In this document: positions 11,044 through 21,960 of the stretch, one piece after another
Numbering within the stretch: position 1 is the stretch's first letter
Layout: every line of letters begins with the position of its first letter
Program-made: the position numbers and the translations under genes
Source of the DNA: Scytalidium lignicola
Taxonomy: Eukaryota; Ascomycota; Leotiomycetes
DNA length: 24,781 nt
Assembly (NCBI GenBank): GCA_002812745.2
Contig: NCSJ02000481.1
Coordinates: 1-24,781, forward strand
Direction: 5' to 3'
The notes under the pieces: generated by a model
What the model was told of the DNA's origin: nothing
The model's database searches: none
The model's input: only the letters and a program-made list of their open reading frames with translations

Positions 11044-11151
11044 TACAGTGATTTTCAGGCTATTAATGCCCTGTAATACCCTATAATTACAGTGACCTTC
11101 AGGCTATTAATACCTTGTAATACCCTATAATTATAAGGCCTTTCAGGCATT
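11044..11151 (+). repeat. 44-bp tandem repeat, about 2.5 copies, inside the 647-bp element
   Basis: Unit 1 (11044-11087) and unit 2 (11088-11131) are both 44 bp, start TACAGTGA and end ACCCTATAAT, and differ at only four positions, all transitions. A partial third copy follows (11132-11151, TATAAGGCCTTTCAGGCATT). Internal tandem repeats are common in non-autonomous elements and can be used to recognise other copies. Confidence 0.8.
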
Positions 11152-11365
11152 ACTTTCACTGAAAGCTTTGCTCCTCTAGAAGAGTTATACCCTAATTTAC
11201 CTGTATTATTTGCTTCAGAAACTAAAGAGGTAATATAAGAAACCTAAGATTGTATTAAAATNAAAAAGTTGTCAGATAATAAGAGTATAATTGATTACAT
11301 TGTACAATCTCTTGTTGCTATACTAATTTGTATGTGAGGCTAAGGTAGTGTTGTGCCTGAGGTTA

Positions 11366-11426
11366 TGTCCGACACCCGCGATTTTGAGTCGATTTAAGTA
11401 ACTCGCGATTCGATTTAAGTTAGCCC
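11366..11426 (-). repeat. right terminal inverted repeat of the 647-bp element
   Basis: This is the reverse complement of 10780-10840 with two mismatches. One is the second outer base, A on the left and G on the right, which fits one RIP-type transition. It contains the same pair of 11-mers in mirror orientation and is followed directly by the target duplication TATATTAT. Confidence 0.88.
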
Positions 11427-11475
11427 TATATTATGTATATTATATATTGTATTATATGTTATAAGTGAACTAACA

Positions 11476-11501
11476 CTGATCAGTTTGTATATACAAATCA
11501 G
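11476..11501. repeat. palindrome next to the 5' LTR of copy B (primer-binding-site position)
   Basis: A perfect 14-bp palindrome TTTGTATATACAAA (11484-11497) is extended by CTGAT (11476-11480) and ATCAG (11497-11501) around a 3-base bulge. It starts at the first base after the LTR, where the primer-binding site of an LTR retrotransposon lies. RIP has altered the DNA, so the original site cannot be read with confidence. Confidence 0.5.
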
Positions 11502-11510
11502 GAGATTATT

Positions 11511-11759
11511 GTTTAATTGGATAGACATTAAGTAGTTTACTTTTGAAGTTGAATTTTAGAAGATTATAACTTTTGTTTAGTTGGACATTTAGTAGTCTAC
11601 TTATAAAGTTAAAATCTACTTAGTCAAAGAGGGAAATAGTTATTTATCAACTTATAACTTAATTAGTTAAATGTTTAGCAGTCTACTTTCATAATTGTTA
11701 TTATTAAACTTGTTTTTGCTAAAAATAATATGTTTAGTTGAATGTCAAGTAGTTTACTT
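11511..11759 (+). repeat. four dispersed leader repeats containing AGTAGTCTACT
   Basis: Copies of about 28 bp resembling GTTTAGTTGGACATTTAGTAGT followed by CTACTT occur at about 11511-11542, 11575-11602, 11660-11687 and 11732-11759. Each contains a near-palindrome AGTAG-N-YTACT. Copies 2 and 4 also share the following CTTATAAAGTTA. They lie in the untranslated leader between the 5' LTR and gag. They could be relics of a tandem repeat or of RNA-packaging structures; neither can be shown. Confidence 0.5.
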
Positions 11760-12695
11760 ATAAAGTTATATAGTTAATTAATTAACTAATTCTATTTGAA
11801 AAACTACTCTTTTATTACTTATTTTTATCAATTTTTATTCAAAACTACTTGAAAATTATTACTTTTTTTTATTACTTTTATTTTAGACTAAAAATAATAT
11901 ATCAAATTATTAACTTATAATCTTTTTACTTTTATTACAGAATTATAAGCTTTTATAAGTATATAAGAGAACTTTAAAAGCTTATAGAACTTTATACTCA
12001 AGAAGACTAAGAAGTTATTATACTCTTGAAAATATCTGTCTAAGCTTTTAAGATTATAAAGTTTATTATTTACAAGTAAATACTATTTGTATTCAAGTAT
12101 AATCAACTTTACTTTTTAGTTAATTAAGTACTTTATACTAGTATTAATAGATTATACATATAAAGCTTAAGAATAATAAGAAATATAATAGAAATAAGAG
12201 ATATAACGAAGATTATGAAGGAGAATAAGCTAAAAACTATTGTAAAGGTAATAAAGAGCATTATAAGGGTGAATTAAACAGTATTAATCAAGAAATAAGA
12301 ATAAGGAATAAACTTTAAAAATATTATTATAAACAATATACAAGAATATTTAATTATTAAGGTTTATAAGTATTGTTTTGATAAAACTAATAATATAAAC
12401 TTATAAGACTTATTCTAAGAGGACTTTAAGAACTTTATAGTTGATACTTTTAAGGTTATTACCTAGAAAGAGATATAAAGCTTATAGAATTACCTTTGTT
12501 ATAATAATATATACATAATATACAATACTAAGAGTATTATAATTATTTAAACTCTTGTGAACATTATATAAGAAGAGGAATAATACTTATAAAATAAAGA
12601 AGACCTTTAATATACTTTTTAAGACTTTTAAAAAGGACTTATTACCTTTATAATTATTATACTCTTTATAGTTACTCACCTTATAAATGTTCAAA

Positions 12696-13104
12696 TCAAC
12701 CTCAAGGTTCTTAGTTCAATATATACAAGTTAGGAATCAAGTACTTTTCTAACCTTTATAACCTCTTAAAATGATTATCAACAATTTTACAAGTTATAAC
12801 AAGATTATAACTTTAATTATAAGCTTAGCTTATTATCTTTACCTTTAACTTAACTTATATATATGAAATAAGTCTTTAATATTGTTAAGATGTATATAAA
12901 AGATTAGAAGTATAACAAAATAATTAATAACTTTGAATATAAGTTGATAATTTTTAAGAGTTATTATAAACAAGTAGAATTGTTATAAGAATTTTATATT
13001 AAAGTANTTTTTTATTATGTTAACAAGGTTAATAAAAGGTTATTTTATTATTAATAACTTTGTTAAATGTACATTTGAAGAAGTATGTACTTATGTATAC
13101 AACT
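12696..13104 (+). pseudogene. gag region relic of copia copy B
   Basis: This is the intact-length counterpart of the gag piece of copy A at 10222-10628. One frame gives long stop-poor runs such as INNFEYKLIIFKSYYKQVE, compatible with a fungal copia Gag, but heavy RIP hides any motif. An N interrupts a T run at 13007. The gag assignment comes from its position between leader and integrase. Confidence 0.5.
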
Positions 13105-14586
13105 TTTACAAAGGACTTATATATTATTGTTAAATCTATACTAAATNAAAAAGGCATAATATTAACTTTGATTATAATTAAAAACCTTAGGAAAAGAATG
13201 TTTAAGAATGTAAAATTACTTATTAACAAGCTTTAAGAACTTTAATATAACTTTTAACTAGTATTTAAGACAATTAATATTCTTTACAAGAAGTTGATTA
13301 TTATTTATCAAGGATCTTTAACATATAAATATATTATTTTAAACTTATTAAGAGACTTAAAGCAACTTATTAATAAACTTTATTTGTTTATTATATTATA
13401 CAAGAAAGAAAAAGAGTAAGAATATAATAGTAAAACTTACTTTACAAATTGTTATTATTATACTAATTGTAATATAAGTTAATAATTCAATTCACAAGGT
13501 TTTAAATATATTACTTTATATTCTTAAACATAGAAAAGATGTTTTATATACAAAAGGGAAGGGTACTGATCATAAAAACACTTGTAAGAAGAACAAGATA
13601 TAAAGAAAGTATGTTTTAAAGTTAGAAATATAAGTAAATTTAACTTTAGTATTTGTAACTTTGAATAACATTTTAATAAACAGTTTAAACAATATATTGT
13701 TGATTATAAAAGAAGTAATTTTAAGAAAGATAAGTTAAGGTTTACTTTTAAGACCTTATTTGTTTATAACAATGTAGAAACAGACTTTAAGGAACTTGAA
13801 TAGCTTAAAACTATATTCTTTATTATAATTATATTCTTTACTTTATGTAAAAGTTTCTTAGTAGAATTAGTTAATAATAGTTTTTTATACTAATTAATTA
13901 CTAAAGTGTTAATAACTAAGAATTACTCTTGAGAACTTGACTTAAAAACCTTTATAACAATTATAATGGAAGTGTATAGTGTAAAGAGTTTAGTAAGGTA
14001 TGATTTGAAATAATTTTATAGAATTTTGATTGATATAAGAGTTGTAAAGTACTTTATAGTTAATTATAGTTAATTTGAAGTTTTACAATGAGTAGACTAA
14101 ACTATAGCATTGAACATTATAACTAAAAGTATAGTAATAATATAATTTAGAATTAAGAGTATAACTTTAATAAGTTTTATATTAGTAAATATATTAATTA
14201 AGTAAATTGAATTTTATATAATTAAATTGATTACTTTCTTTTTGTTATACTTAATGGATACAGACTAANTTAAGCATGTATTTTNNAACAACCTTACAAA
14301 CTTACTTATTACTTTACAAGAAAGCATTCTGGTCATATAATAATTTAGCTATAGCTTTTTACTTTAGGACATATCTTTATATACTTTTGTTTTTGATTCA
14401 TTAAAGGAAAACTTTTGTTTCTTGACTAATGTAGAATTACAACATTTATATTAACATTTTAACTACTTGTCAGTAATTAGATTATAGTGTATATTAGACT
14501 GTATAAGTTATGATATCAACAAGGACATGTTAGAATACCTTATTAAGTTCTATGCTTATTGCTAACATTATAATAAGTTGTTAAGA

Positions 14587-17190
14587 AGATTCAGATTCAA
14601 CTTATAAAACAATGTCAACTTCAACTACTTTATTATTGTCAATGTCTTTTATATCAATAACAAACTTATACTTTATATTGTTAATAAAGGAACATGTTAT
14701 TAAGCTGGTAAATAGCTTTAGAATATTAGTGTAAAGTATACTTAGGACACTTTATAAACTTGTTAAATTAATATTTACTTAAGACCTTTAAATCAAATTA
14801 TAATTAATGTTGAAAAGAACTTTGTTAATAAGGAGTTCTAATAAAGTATTATAGTTATAAGAACAACCTTAAAAGTGGTTTTAGTAGAAGTTTATAACTT
14901 AATTAACTATATTGAATGATATTATATACTTATACAATATACTTATTAGATAATTGCAGTTGAAATTTATAATCTTGATAAAGATATAACTTTATAAATA
15001 GTGTTTAAAGTTGTTAATAATTCAGTAGGACTTGATAGACTTGTCCTTATACTATTAATTTATAATACTTACTTATACATGTCAAAACTTAACACCTTAA
15101 CTTTAATTATAAGCTAAAGAGTTATAGCAATCAAGAAGATTATAAAGGAAATCAGCAAAATCAGAGTAAAACAATAAGTATAAGATATGATTAACATGTA
15201 TAACAGCCTTGATATAAGTATTATTCATAACTTATTACTGAATTCAGATGTTCTTATATAAAGAACAAGAAACATAAGCTAGAATAGAAGTTAAGAAGGG
15301 TTATACAAGTTTATAAGTATAGACAGAGAAATATATATATTAGCATTATTGTATAAGAATATACTATTCAAGTCAACAGTTGTAAAATTATACCTTATAC
15401 TTATAAAAGGAATTAATGGAATTGAATTATTAAAGTTAAAGTTAAAAACTATAATTATTAAAGAGTACCAAGAGGAGCTTAACAAGTTGACTATAATTGT
15501 TACTCTACTATTAGTATTACTAGTAAAGTGTAGACATAAAAGACTTTGTAAATACTTTAAAGTTATTGTCTTCTTACAAGATGAAGAACTTAAATAACCT
15601 TAATTTGTAACTTTATGTTAAGCTAAAATATTAAGACTACTTAAAAAGAGTGTTTTCAAGATTGTAAACTCTTAAAGTGTGCTTAACAATATATATATAT
15701 TCAATGTTAAGTTTGTAAATGAAATTAAGAACAAGAGAACTGAAAAAGCTTTTAAAAAGTTATGCCTTATAGTATAAGCTTACAAGGATAACAAGAAGAA
15801 GCTTGTTTTAACCTAATTATTTATTATTCAATATGTTAACTAGTGTATTATTCTTTATATCACTGTTATAAAGTATAAAGACATAAGCTTATACTTACAA
15901 AACATTTCACAAGTGTATATACAGTCTATTACTTTGCTAAATTAAGATTTCTATGTATAGTCACTTTTAAAGCTTATAAAACAATTTAATCTTTATGAAA
16001 GTTTAATTTTACAAGTTGTAAAGTTACTTTACAAAGTCTTTAAAGTTAGAAATTACTAGTTTTAAACTTATTACTCTTATTATGTTAAGGTGCTTATTAT
16101 GAAATTATTAATATATAACCTTTGCTTATTGTATAACACTAAACCTTTTAGTGTTATAAGGCTTTAAACTGATAATACCTTATTTGTTAAAGATGTTTAA
16201 TTTGTTAAACTTGAGTAAGAACAACTAAAAAAGGTTAATTTCCTAATAAAAGAATATAAAACGTTGATTACCAACAAGGGAATTAAGTTTAATAAGGGTA
16301 TTATACAATTGAATGATATTAGAATTTTACTTACTTAAGAATATTAATATACTAATCTATAACTTATAACTAAGAAATCAGTTATTACAACAAGCTTATA
16401 GAGAATTGTATACTAAAACCTTATTATCAAGGAATAATATATTATACAATATGCTTAAGGAGTATATATAACTTTAGTTTGTTAACTAGAAGTGTTATAT
16501 AACCTATTAGTAATTGCTTAAGCTATTAATCTTAGTTAAGAAGATATGAAATTGCTGAATAAACGCTTATAATAGTAGATTTAAAATGTTATTAAAGGAA
16601 TACAATTCATTAAGCTTAATAAGAAGACATTACAATTATTAATCTTTATAAACACCTTATTTGTAAATAACAAAGACTTATTATTACAAATTGGTTATAT
16701 TGTAATATTCACAGACTGTAAAGGAAATGTGAATATGCTATATTAGATGTTGATTAAGTGTAAAAGGGTTATACATAGTGTTTTAACCTTAGAATTGTAC
16801 AGAATAGCTTATGGATTTGATATAAAGGTTATGATCAAGTTAACTATTAAAGGAATCCTTAAAATCAACCTTTTACTGGTTATATATATGGATTTAAGGT
16901 TATTATACAATTGTCTTGTTAAGTTAAGAACTACATAAGAAAAGTAGCTTATAATTAACATGATATGCCTTTGTCAAGTGTATAAACAACATTAGATCAT
17001 TAAAGTATAATAGATTGAAGGAATTATAAATTCAGTTAATTCTATGACTAAAGGAAAGTTATCAAATACTCTGAAATAACTATTAAATACTAATAAAGTG
17101 TAATTAGAAGTAGTAGAATGAGTAAAACATAATAGCATAAGTAGTAGAATAGAAGATCCTACAAAAGAAGGATTTAAAGCTATTCTCAAT
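14587..17190 (+). pseudogene. pol relic of copia copy B: integrase, reverse transcriptase, RNase H
   Basis: One frame (codons starting at 14587) carries all three enzymes. Integrase: first catalytic Asp codon now AAT (14641-14643, context IIVNVFYI), second also AAT (14806-14808, IIINVEKNF), Glu kept (14914-14916, NYIE followed by TGA). With 54 and 35 intervening residues this is the DD35E spacing. Reverse transcriptase: the Asp-Asp pair is now Asp-Asn (16171-16176, TDNTLF). RNase H: Asp at 16714-16716, Glu at 16792-16794 (TLELYRIAYGF) and Asp at 16891-16893. Stops are mainly TAA/TAG. In life this polyprotein would copy element RNA into DNA and integrate it; here it is dead. The longest remaining open pieces are 15349-15597 (end of integrase region) and 16747-16938 (RNase H). 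Confidence 0.85.
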
Positions 17191-17277
17191 TAAGTAATTA
17201 GCATGTAATTAGGAAAACTCTATGGATTTAAGTGTTTTAAGAGTTATAATATATAGTTATTTTTAGAGTATCTTCAG

Positions 17278-17471
17278 TGTTAGTAGAATAGTAATTATGT
17301 ACACATGATATTCACATACTCTTATAAGCTAGTCTTGATTAAGTAGTAAGAACAAGCAAAGCTCTTACAACTTCACCCTCTTACCCTTATTCATACAATA
17401 ACCATAGAATAGCATAATGAGTATATTATGTATAATTGTATACTATACTTTATGTTATAAGTAAACTAACA
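17278..17471 (+). mobile_element. 3' LTR of copia copy B
   Basis: This 194-bp LTR starts TGTTAGTAGAATAG, ends AAACTAACA and is collinear with the 5' LTR and the LTR at 21570. CACATG appears twice where the unmutated solo LTRs have CACGTG, a RIP-type change. No clear polypurine tract precedes it. Sequence of copy A resumes directly after it. Confidence 0.85.
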
Positions 17472-20400
17472 ATACAATTACTTATTAATAAGCTTTAAGA
17501 GTTTTAATACAGTCTTTAATCAGCTTATAAAACAGTTAATATTCTTTACAAGAAGTTGATTACTACTTGTTAAGGATTTCCAACATGTAAATATGTTATT
17601 TTAAACTTATTAAAAGACTTAAAACAACTTATTAACAAATTTCATTTGTTTATTATGTTATATGAAAAGGAAAAAGAGTAAGAACATTATAGTAAAACTT
17701 ATTTTACAAACTATTACTATTATACTAATCATAAAGTAAACTAATAATTTAATTTATAAGGTCTTAAGTATATTACTTTATACTTTTAAACATAAAGAAG
17801 ATACTTTATATATAAAAGGGAAGGATGTTGATCATGGAAATACTTGTAAAAAGAGTAAAATACAAAGAAAACATATTTTAAAACTAGAAATATAAGTAAA
17901 TTTAACTTTAGCATTTACAACTTTGAACAACATTTCAATGAACAATTTAAATAATATATTATTAATTATAAAGGAAGTAACTTTGAAGAGGAATTAGACT
18001 TTACTTTTAAGACTTTATTCATTGACAACAACTTAAAAACAAACCTTNAAAAAACTTGATTAACTTAAAATTACATTCTTTACTATAATTATATTCTTTA
18101 CCTTATATAAAAAGTTTCTTAATAGAATTAGTTACACCAATTACTATAAAACTAACTAATAATACTTTTTTATACTAATTAACTACTAAAGTGTTAATGA
18201 CTAAGAATTACCCTTAAGAACTTAACTTAAAAACCTTTATAACAATTATAACAAAAGTATATAGTATAAAAAGCTTAATAAGGTATAATTCAAGATAATT
18301 TCATAGAATCTTAATTAATATAAGAGTTGTAAAGTACTTTACAACTAATTATAGTCAATTTGAAACTTTACAATAAGTAAACCAAATTATAACATTAAAT
18401 ATTATAATCAAAAGTATAATAATAATATAATTCAAAATTAAGAATATAACTTTGATNAAGTTTTATACTAATGAATATATTAATTGGACAAATTGAATTC
18501 TATATAGTTAAGTTGACTATACTTTTTTTGTTATACTTAACAAATATAAACTAATTAAGTATGTATTTTAATAACCTTACAAACTTACTTGTTATCTTAT
18601 AAAGAAGTATTCTAATCATATAATAATTTAACTATAACTTTTTATTTTAAGATATATCTTTATATATTCTCATTTTTAATTTATTAAAGGAAAACCTTTA
18701 TTTTTTGATTAATATAGAATTATAACACTTACATTAATATTTCAACTACTTATTAGTAATCAGATTACAACATATATTAGATTATACAAACTATGATATT
18801 AATAAGGATATGTTAAAATACCTTATCAAGTTTTATACTTATTATTAATATTATAATAAGTTATTAAGAAGATTTAAATTTAACTTACAAGATAATGTTA
18901 ACTTTAACTATTTTATTATTATTAACATCTTCTACATTAATAACAAACTTATACTTTATATTATCAATAAAAGAACATATTACTAAGTTAATAGATGACT
19001 TTAGAATATTAGTAGAAAGTATACTTAAGATACTTTATAAACTTGTTGGATTAATACTTACTTAAGACTTTTAAACTAGATTATAACTAATATTAAAAAG
19101 AACTTTGTTAATAAGGAGTTTTAATAAAATGTTATAGTCATAAGAACAACCTTGAAAGTAGTTTTAATAAAAGCTTATAACTTAATTAGTTATGTTGAAC
19201 AATATTATACATTTGTACAATATACTTACTAGATAATTATAATTNAAATNTATGATCTTNACAAAGATATAACTTTACANATAATNTTNAAGGNTATNAA
19301 TNATTTAATAAGACTTNANANACTTGTCCTTATANTANTANTTTANAANACTTACTTATNTATGTTAAAANTTAACANCTTAACCTTAANTATAAGTTAA
19401 AGANTTATGANNATNAAGAAGGNNATANAGGAAATNAGNAAAATCAAGNNAAAANNANANGTANAANANATGATCAANATATATAATAACCTTGATATAA
19501 GTATTATTCANAACTTATTACTGAATTTANATGTTCTTGTNTAAAGAGTAAGAAACACAAGTTAGAATAAAANGNTANGAANGGTTATACAAGCTTNTAA
19601 GNATANANNGANAAACATNTATATTANNATTACNNNATAAGAANATANTATTCAAGTTAATGNTTATGAAATTATACCTTATACTTATAAAAGGAATCAA
19701 TANAATTAANCTATTAAAGTTAAAGTTAANAANTANAANCATTGAAGAANANTAAGAGNAGCTTAANAAGTTGACTATAANTGTTANTTTACTACTAATA
19801 CTACTAGTAAAGTGTAAACATAGNAAGACTTTATAAATACCTTNAAGTTATTGTCTTCTTACNNAAGATGAAGAACTTGAATAACCTTAATTTGTAGCCT
19901 TATATTAAGCTGAAATATTAAGATTACTTGAAAAAGGTATTTTCAAGATTGTAAACTTTCAAAGTATACTTAATAATATACATATATTCAACATTAAGTT
20001 TGTAAATAAAATCAAGAACAAGAGAATTGAAAAAGCTTTTGAAAAGTTATACCTTATAATATAAGCTTANAAGGANAATNAGAANAAGCTTGTTTTAANT
20101 TAATNACTTANTATTCANNATGTTANNNANNNTATTATTCTNTATATNATTGTNATAAAGTATAAAGANATAAGTTTNTACTTATAAGATATTTCACAAG
20201 TGTACATATAATTTATTACCTTGTTNAATTAAGATTTTTATATATAACTATTTCTAAAGCTTATANAACAACTTANTCTTNATGAAGGTTTAATTNTACA
20301 AGTTGTGAAANTTACTTTATAAAGTNNTTNAAGTTGAAAACTATTANTTCTANACTTANTANTCTTATTATGTNAANGTGCTTATTATNAAACTGTTAAC

Positions 20401-21569
20401 ATATAACTTTTGCTTATTATATAATACTAAACCTTTTGATATTGTAAGGCNTTTAAACTAATAATACCTTATTTGTCAAAGATGTTCAATTTGTTAAACT
20501 TAAGTAAGAATAGTTGNAAAAAGGCTAATTTCTTAGTAAAAGAATGTAAAANCATTAATTATTAACAAGNGAATTAAGTTTAATAGAAATATTATATAAT
20601 TAAATAATATTAGAATTTTATTTACTTAAGAGTATTAATATGTTAATTTATAGCTTATAACTAGGAAATCAGTTATTACAATAAGCTTATAAGGAATTGT
20701 ACATTAAAACCTTATTATTAAAGAGTAATATATTATATAATATACTTAAGGAGTATATATAACTTTAGTTTACTAATTAAAAATGTTATACAACTTATTA
20801 ATAACTGTTTAAGTTATTAATTTTAACTAAGAAGATATGAAATTGTTGAATAAATACTTATAATAACAAATTTAGAATGTTGTCAAGAGAATATAATTTA
20901 TTAAACTCAAAAAGGAAATGTTATAATTATTAGTCTTTATAAACGCTTTATTTATAAACAACAAAGACTTATCATTACAAATTAGTTATATCATAATACT
21001 TGTAGATTATAAGAGAAATATAAATATATTATATTAGATGTTAATCAAGTGTAAAAGAGTTATACATAACGTTTTAACCTTAGAATTGTACAGAATAGCT
21101 TATGGATTTAATATAAGGGTTATAATCAAGTCAATTATCAAAAGAATCCTCGAAATTAACCTCTTACTAGTTATATATACAGATTCAAGGTTATTGTACA
21201 ATTACCTTATCAAGTTAAGAACTACATAAGAAAAGCAACTTATAATTGACATGATATACCTTTACTAAGTGTACAAACAACATTAGATCACTGAAGTATA
21301 ATAAATTAAAGGAACTACAAATCCAGCCAATTCTATAACCAAAGGAAAGCTATTAAANCACTTTGAAATAACTGTTAAATACTAGTAAAGTATAATTAGA
21401 AGTAGTAAAATAAGTAGAACATAACAATGTAAGTAGTAGAATAGAAGATCTTACAAAGGAGGGATTTGAAACTATTCTTAATTAAGTAATTAGCATATGA
21501 TTAAGAAAACTCTACAAATTTAAGTATTTTAAGAGTTATAATGTATAACTATTTTTAGAGTAGCTTTAG
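17472..21569 (+). pseudogene. right part of copia copy A: late gag and pol relic
   Basis: It is collinear with 13210-17277 of copy B. The integrase relic shows RFKFNLQDNVNFNYFIIINI near 18870, with the first catalytic Asp now Asn. The integrase Glu is kept, and the codon after it is CAA where B has TGA, both one step from CGA. The RNase H piece at 21038-21229 contains TLELYRIAYGF and IYTDSR and is better preserved than B's IYMDLR. Stops pervade the frame. Part of the sequence (19245-20600) is peppered with N. Confidence 0.8.
19245..20600. other. dense single-base Ns within copy A
   Basis: Many isolated Ns occur here, often several per 20 bases, in contrast with the rare homopolymer-associated Ns elsewhere. 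The Ns do not break the alignment with copy B. They fall where B has A, G, C or T, while the called differences nearby are transitions. This looks like masked ambiguity codes from reads of several near-identical repeats rather than gaps. Confidence 0.7.
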
Positions 21570-21763
21570 TATTAGTAGAATAATGGTTATGTACACATGA
21601 TATTCACATGCCCTTATAAGCTAGTCCTGATTAGGTAATGAGAATGAGTGAAACTCTTACAACTTCGCCCTCTTACTCCTAATTGTATAACAATTATAGA
21701 ATAGCACAATAAGTATATTATGTATAATTGCATACTATACTTCGTGTTATAAGTGAACTGACA
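21570..21763 (+). mobile_element. 3' LTR of copia copy A
   Basis: This 194-bp LTR starts TATTAGTAGAATAATGG, where the expected TG is now TA by one transition, and ends GTGAACTGACA. It keeps more GC than the other AT-rich copies (CCTGATTAGGTAATGAG, CTTCGTGTTATAAG) and so bridges them to the unmutated solo LTRs. The right flank is TTTAA. No matching duplication is seen at the left end of A, which is truncated. Confidence 0.85.
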
Positions 21764-21960
21764 TTTAACAATTAACAACTTTCAACTTCTAATCTAATAA
21801 AGAACTTTTAATTTATTAAAGAGATCATTAGTATTAATATTATAAAAGGTTATAATTTCATAAATCTACTAATTAAATTAAAGTTTAAAATTAATTAATA
21901 AAGAAAAGTTATAATTAAGTTAAACAAAAAGATATAAAAATACAAAATAAATATTTTAGT

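Larger units (their letters stand above)
10780..11426. mobile_element. 647-bp non-autonomous DNA transposon (MITE-like), 61-bp TIRs, TSD TATATTAT
   Basis: Both ends carry a 61-bp terminal inverted repeat with two mismatches, and the element is bounded by a perfect 8-bp duplication TATATTAT (10772-10779, 11427-11434). The uninterrupted target is visible in the sister LTRs. Ends read GAGCTAAC (left) and, in reverse complement, GGGCTAAC (right). No open frame of useful length exists, so it would depend on a transposase supplied elsewhere. An 8-bp duplication and long TIRs starting with G-rich bases suggest the Mutator (MULE) group; hAT also makes 8-bp duplications but usually has shorter TIRs. 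GC content is intermediate and RIP marks are few, so it inserted late or was too short to be mutated. Confidence 0.85.
10629..11475 (+). mobile_element. 5' LTR of copia copy B, split by a 647-bp element
   Basis: The LTR sequence occupies 10629-10779 and 11435-11475, plus the duplicated target 11427-11434. Without the insertion it is about 192 bp, matching the 194-bp LTRs at 17278 and 21570. The insertion lies in the block GTATATTATGTATA that all copies share. Confidence 0.85.
10629..17471 (+). mobile_element. full-length RIP-inactivated Ty1/copia retrotransposon (copy B)
   Basis: The element has a 5' LTR (10629-11475, containing a 647-bp insertion), an internal region of about 5.8 kb (11476-17277) and a 3' LTR (17278-17471). 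Both LTRs start TGTTAGTAGAATAG and end ACTAACA. Internal order is leader, gag-like region, integrase, reverse transcriptase, RNase H, with integrase before reverse transcriptase, which defines Ty1/copia. Every gene is destroyed by in-frame stops. It lies within gag of copy A. Flanks are ATAAC on the left and ATACA on the right, so no perfect 5-bp target duplication remains. Confidence 0.85.
10067..21763 (+). mobile_element. copia copy A, internally deleted and split by copia copy B
   Basis: The parts of A are a truncated 5' LTR (10067-10218), a piece of gag (10222-10628), then copy B (10629-17471), then the rest of A from late gag to RNase H (17472-21569) and a complete 3' LTR (21570-21763). 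The gag piece matches B's 12696-13104, and the right part matches B's 13210-17277 almost collinearly. Relative to B, A lacks the LTR end plus leader (about 1.2 kb) and about 100 bp at the point where B sits. A and B differ mostly by transitions. Ty1/copia classification rests on the order integrase, reverse transcriptase, RNase H seen in B. No matching target duplication is found at A's outer ends. Confidence 0.75.

Noticed and set aside
13029..13229. Minus-strand open frame spanning an N
   Set aside because: It is antisense to the gag region of copy B, low-complexity and contains an ambiguous base.
17471..21763. A third independent full-length retrotransposon with its own 5' LTR at 17278
   Set aside because: The LTR at 17278-17471 completes copy B. 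The following sequence starts in mid-gag and continues the gag piece left of B, so it is the right half of copy A.
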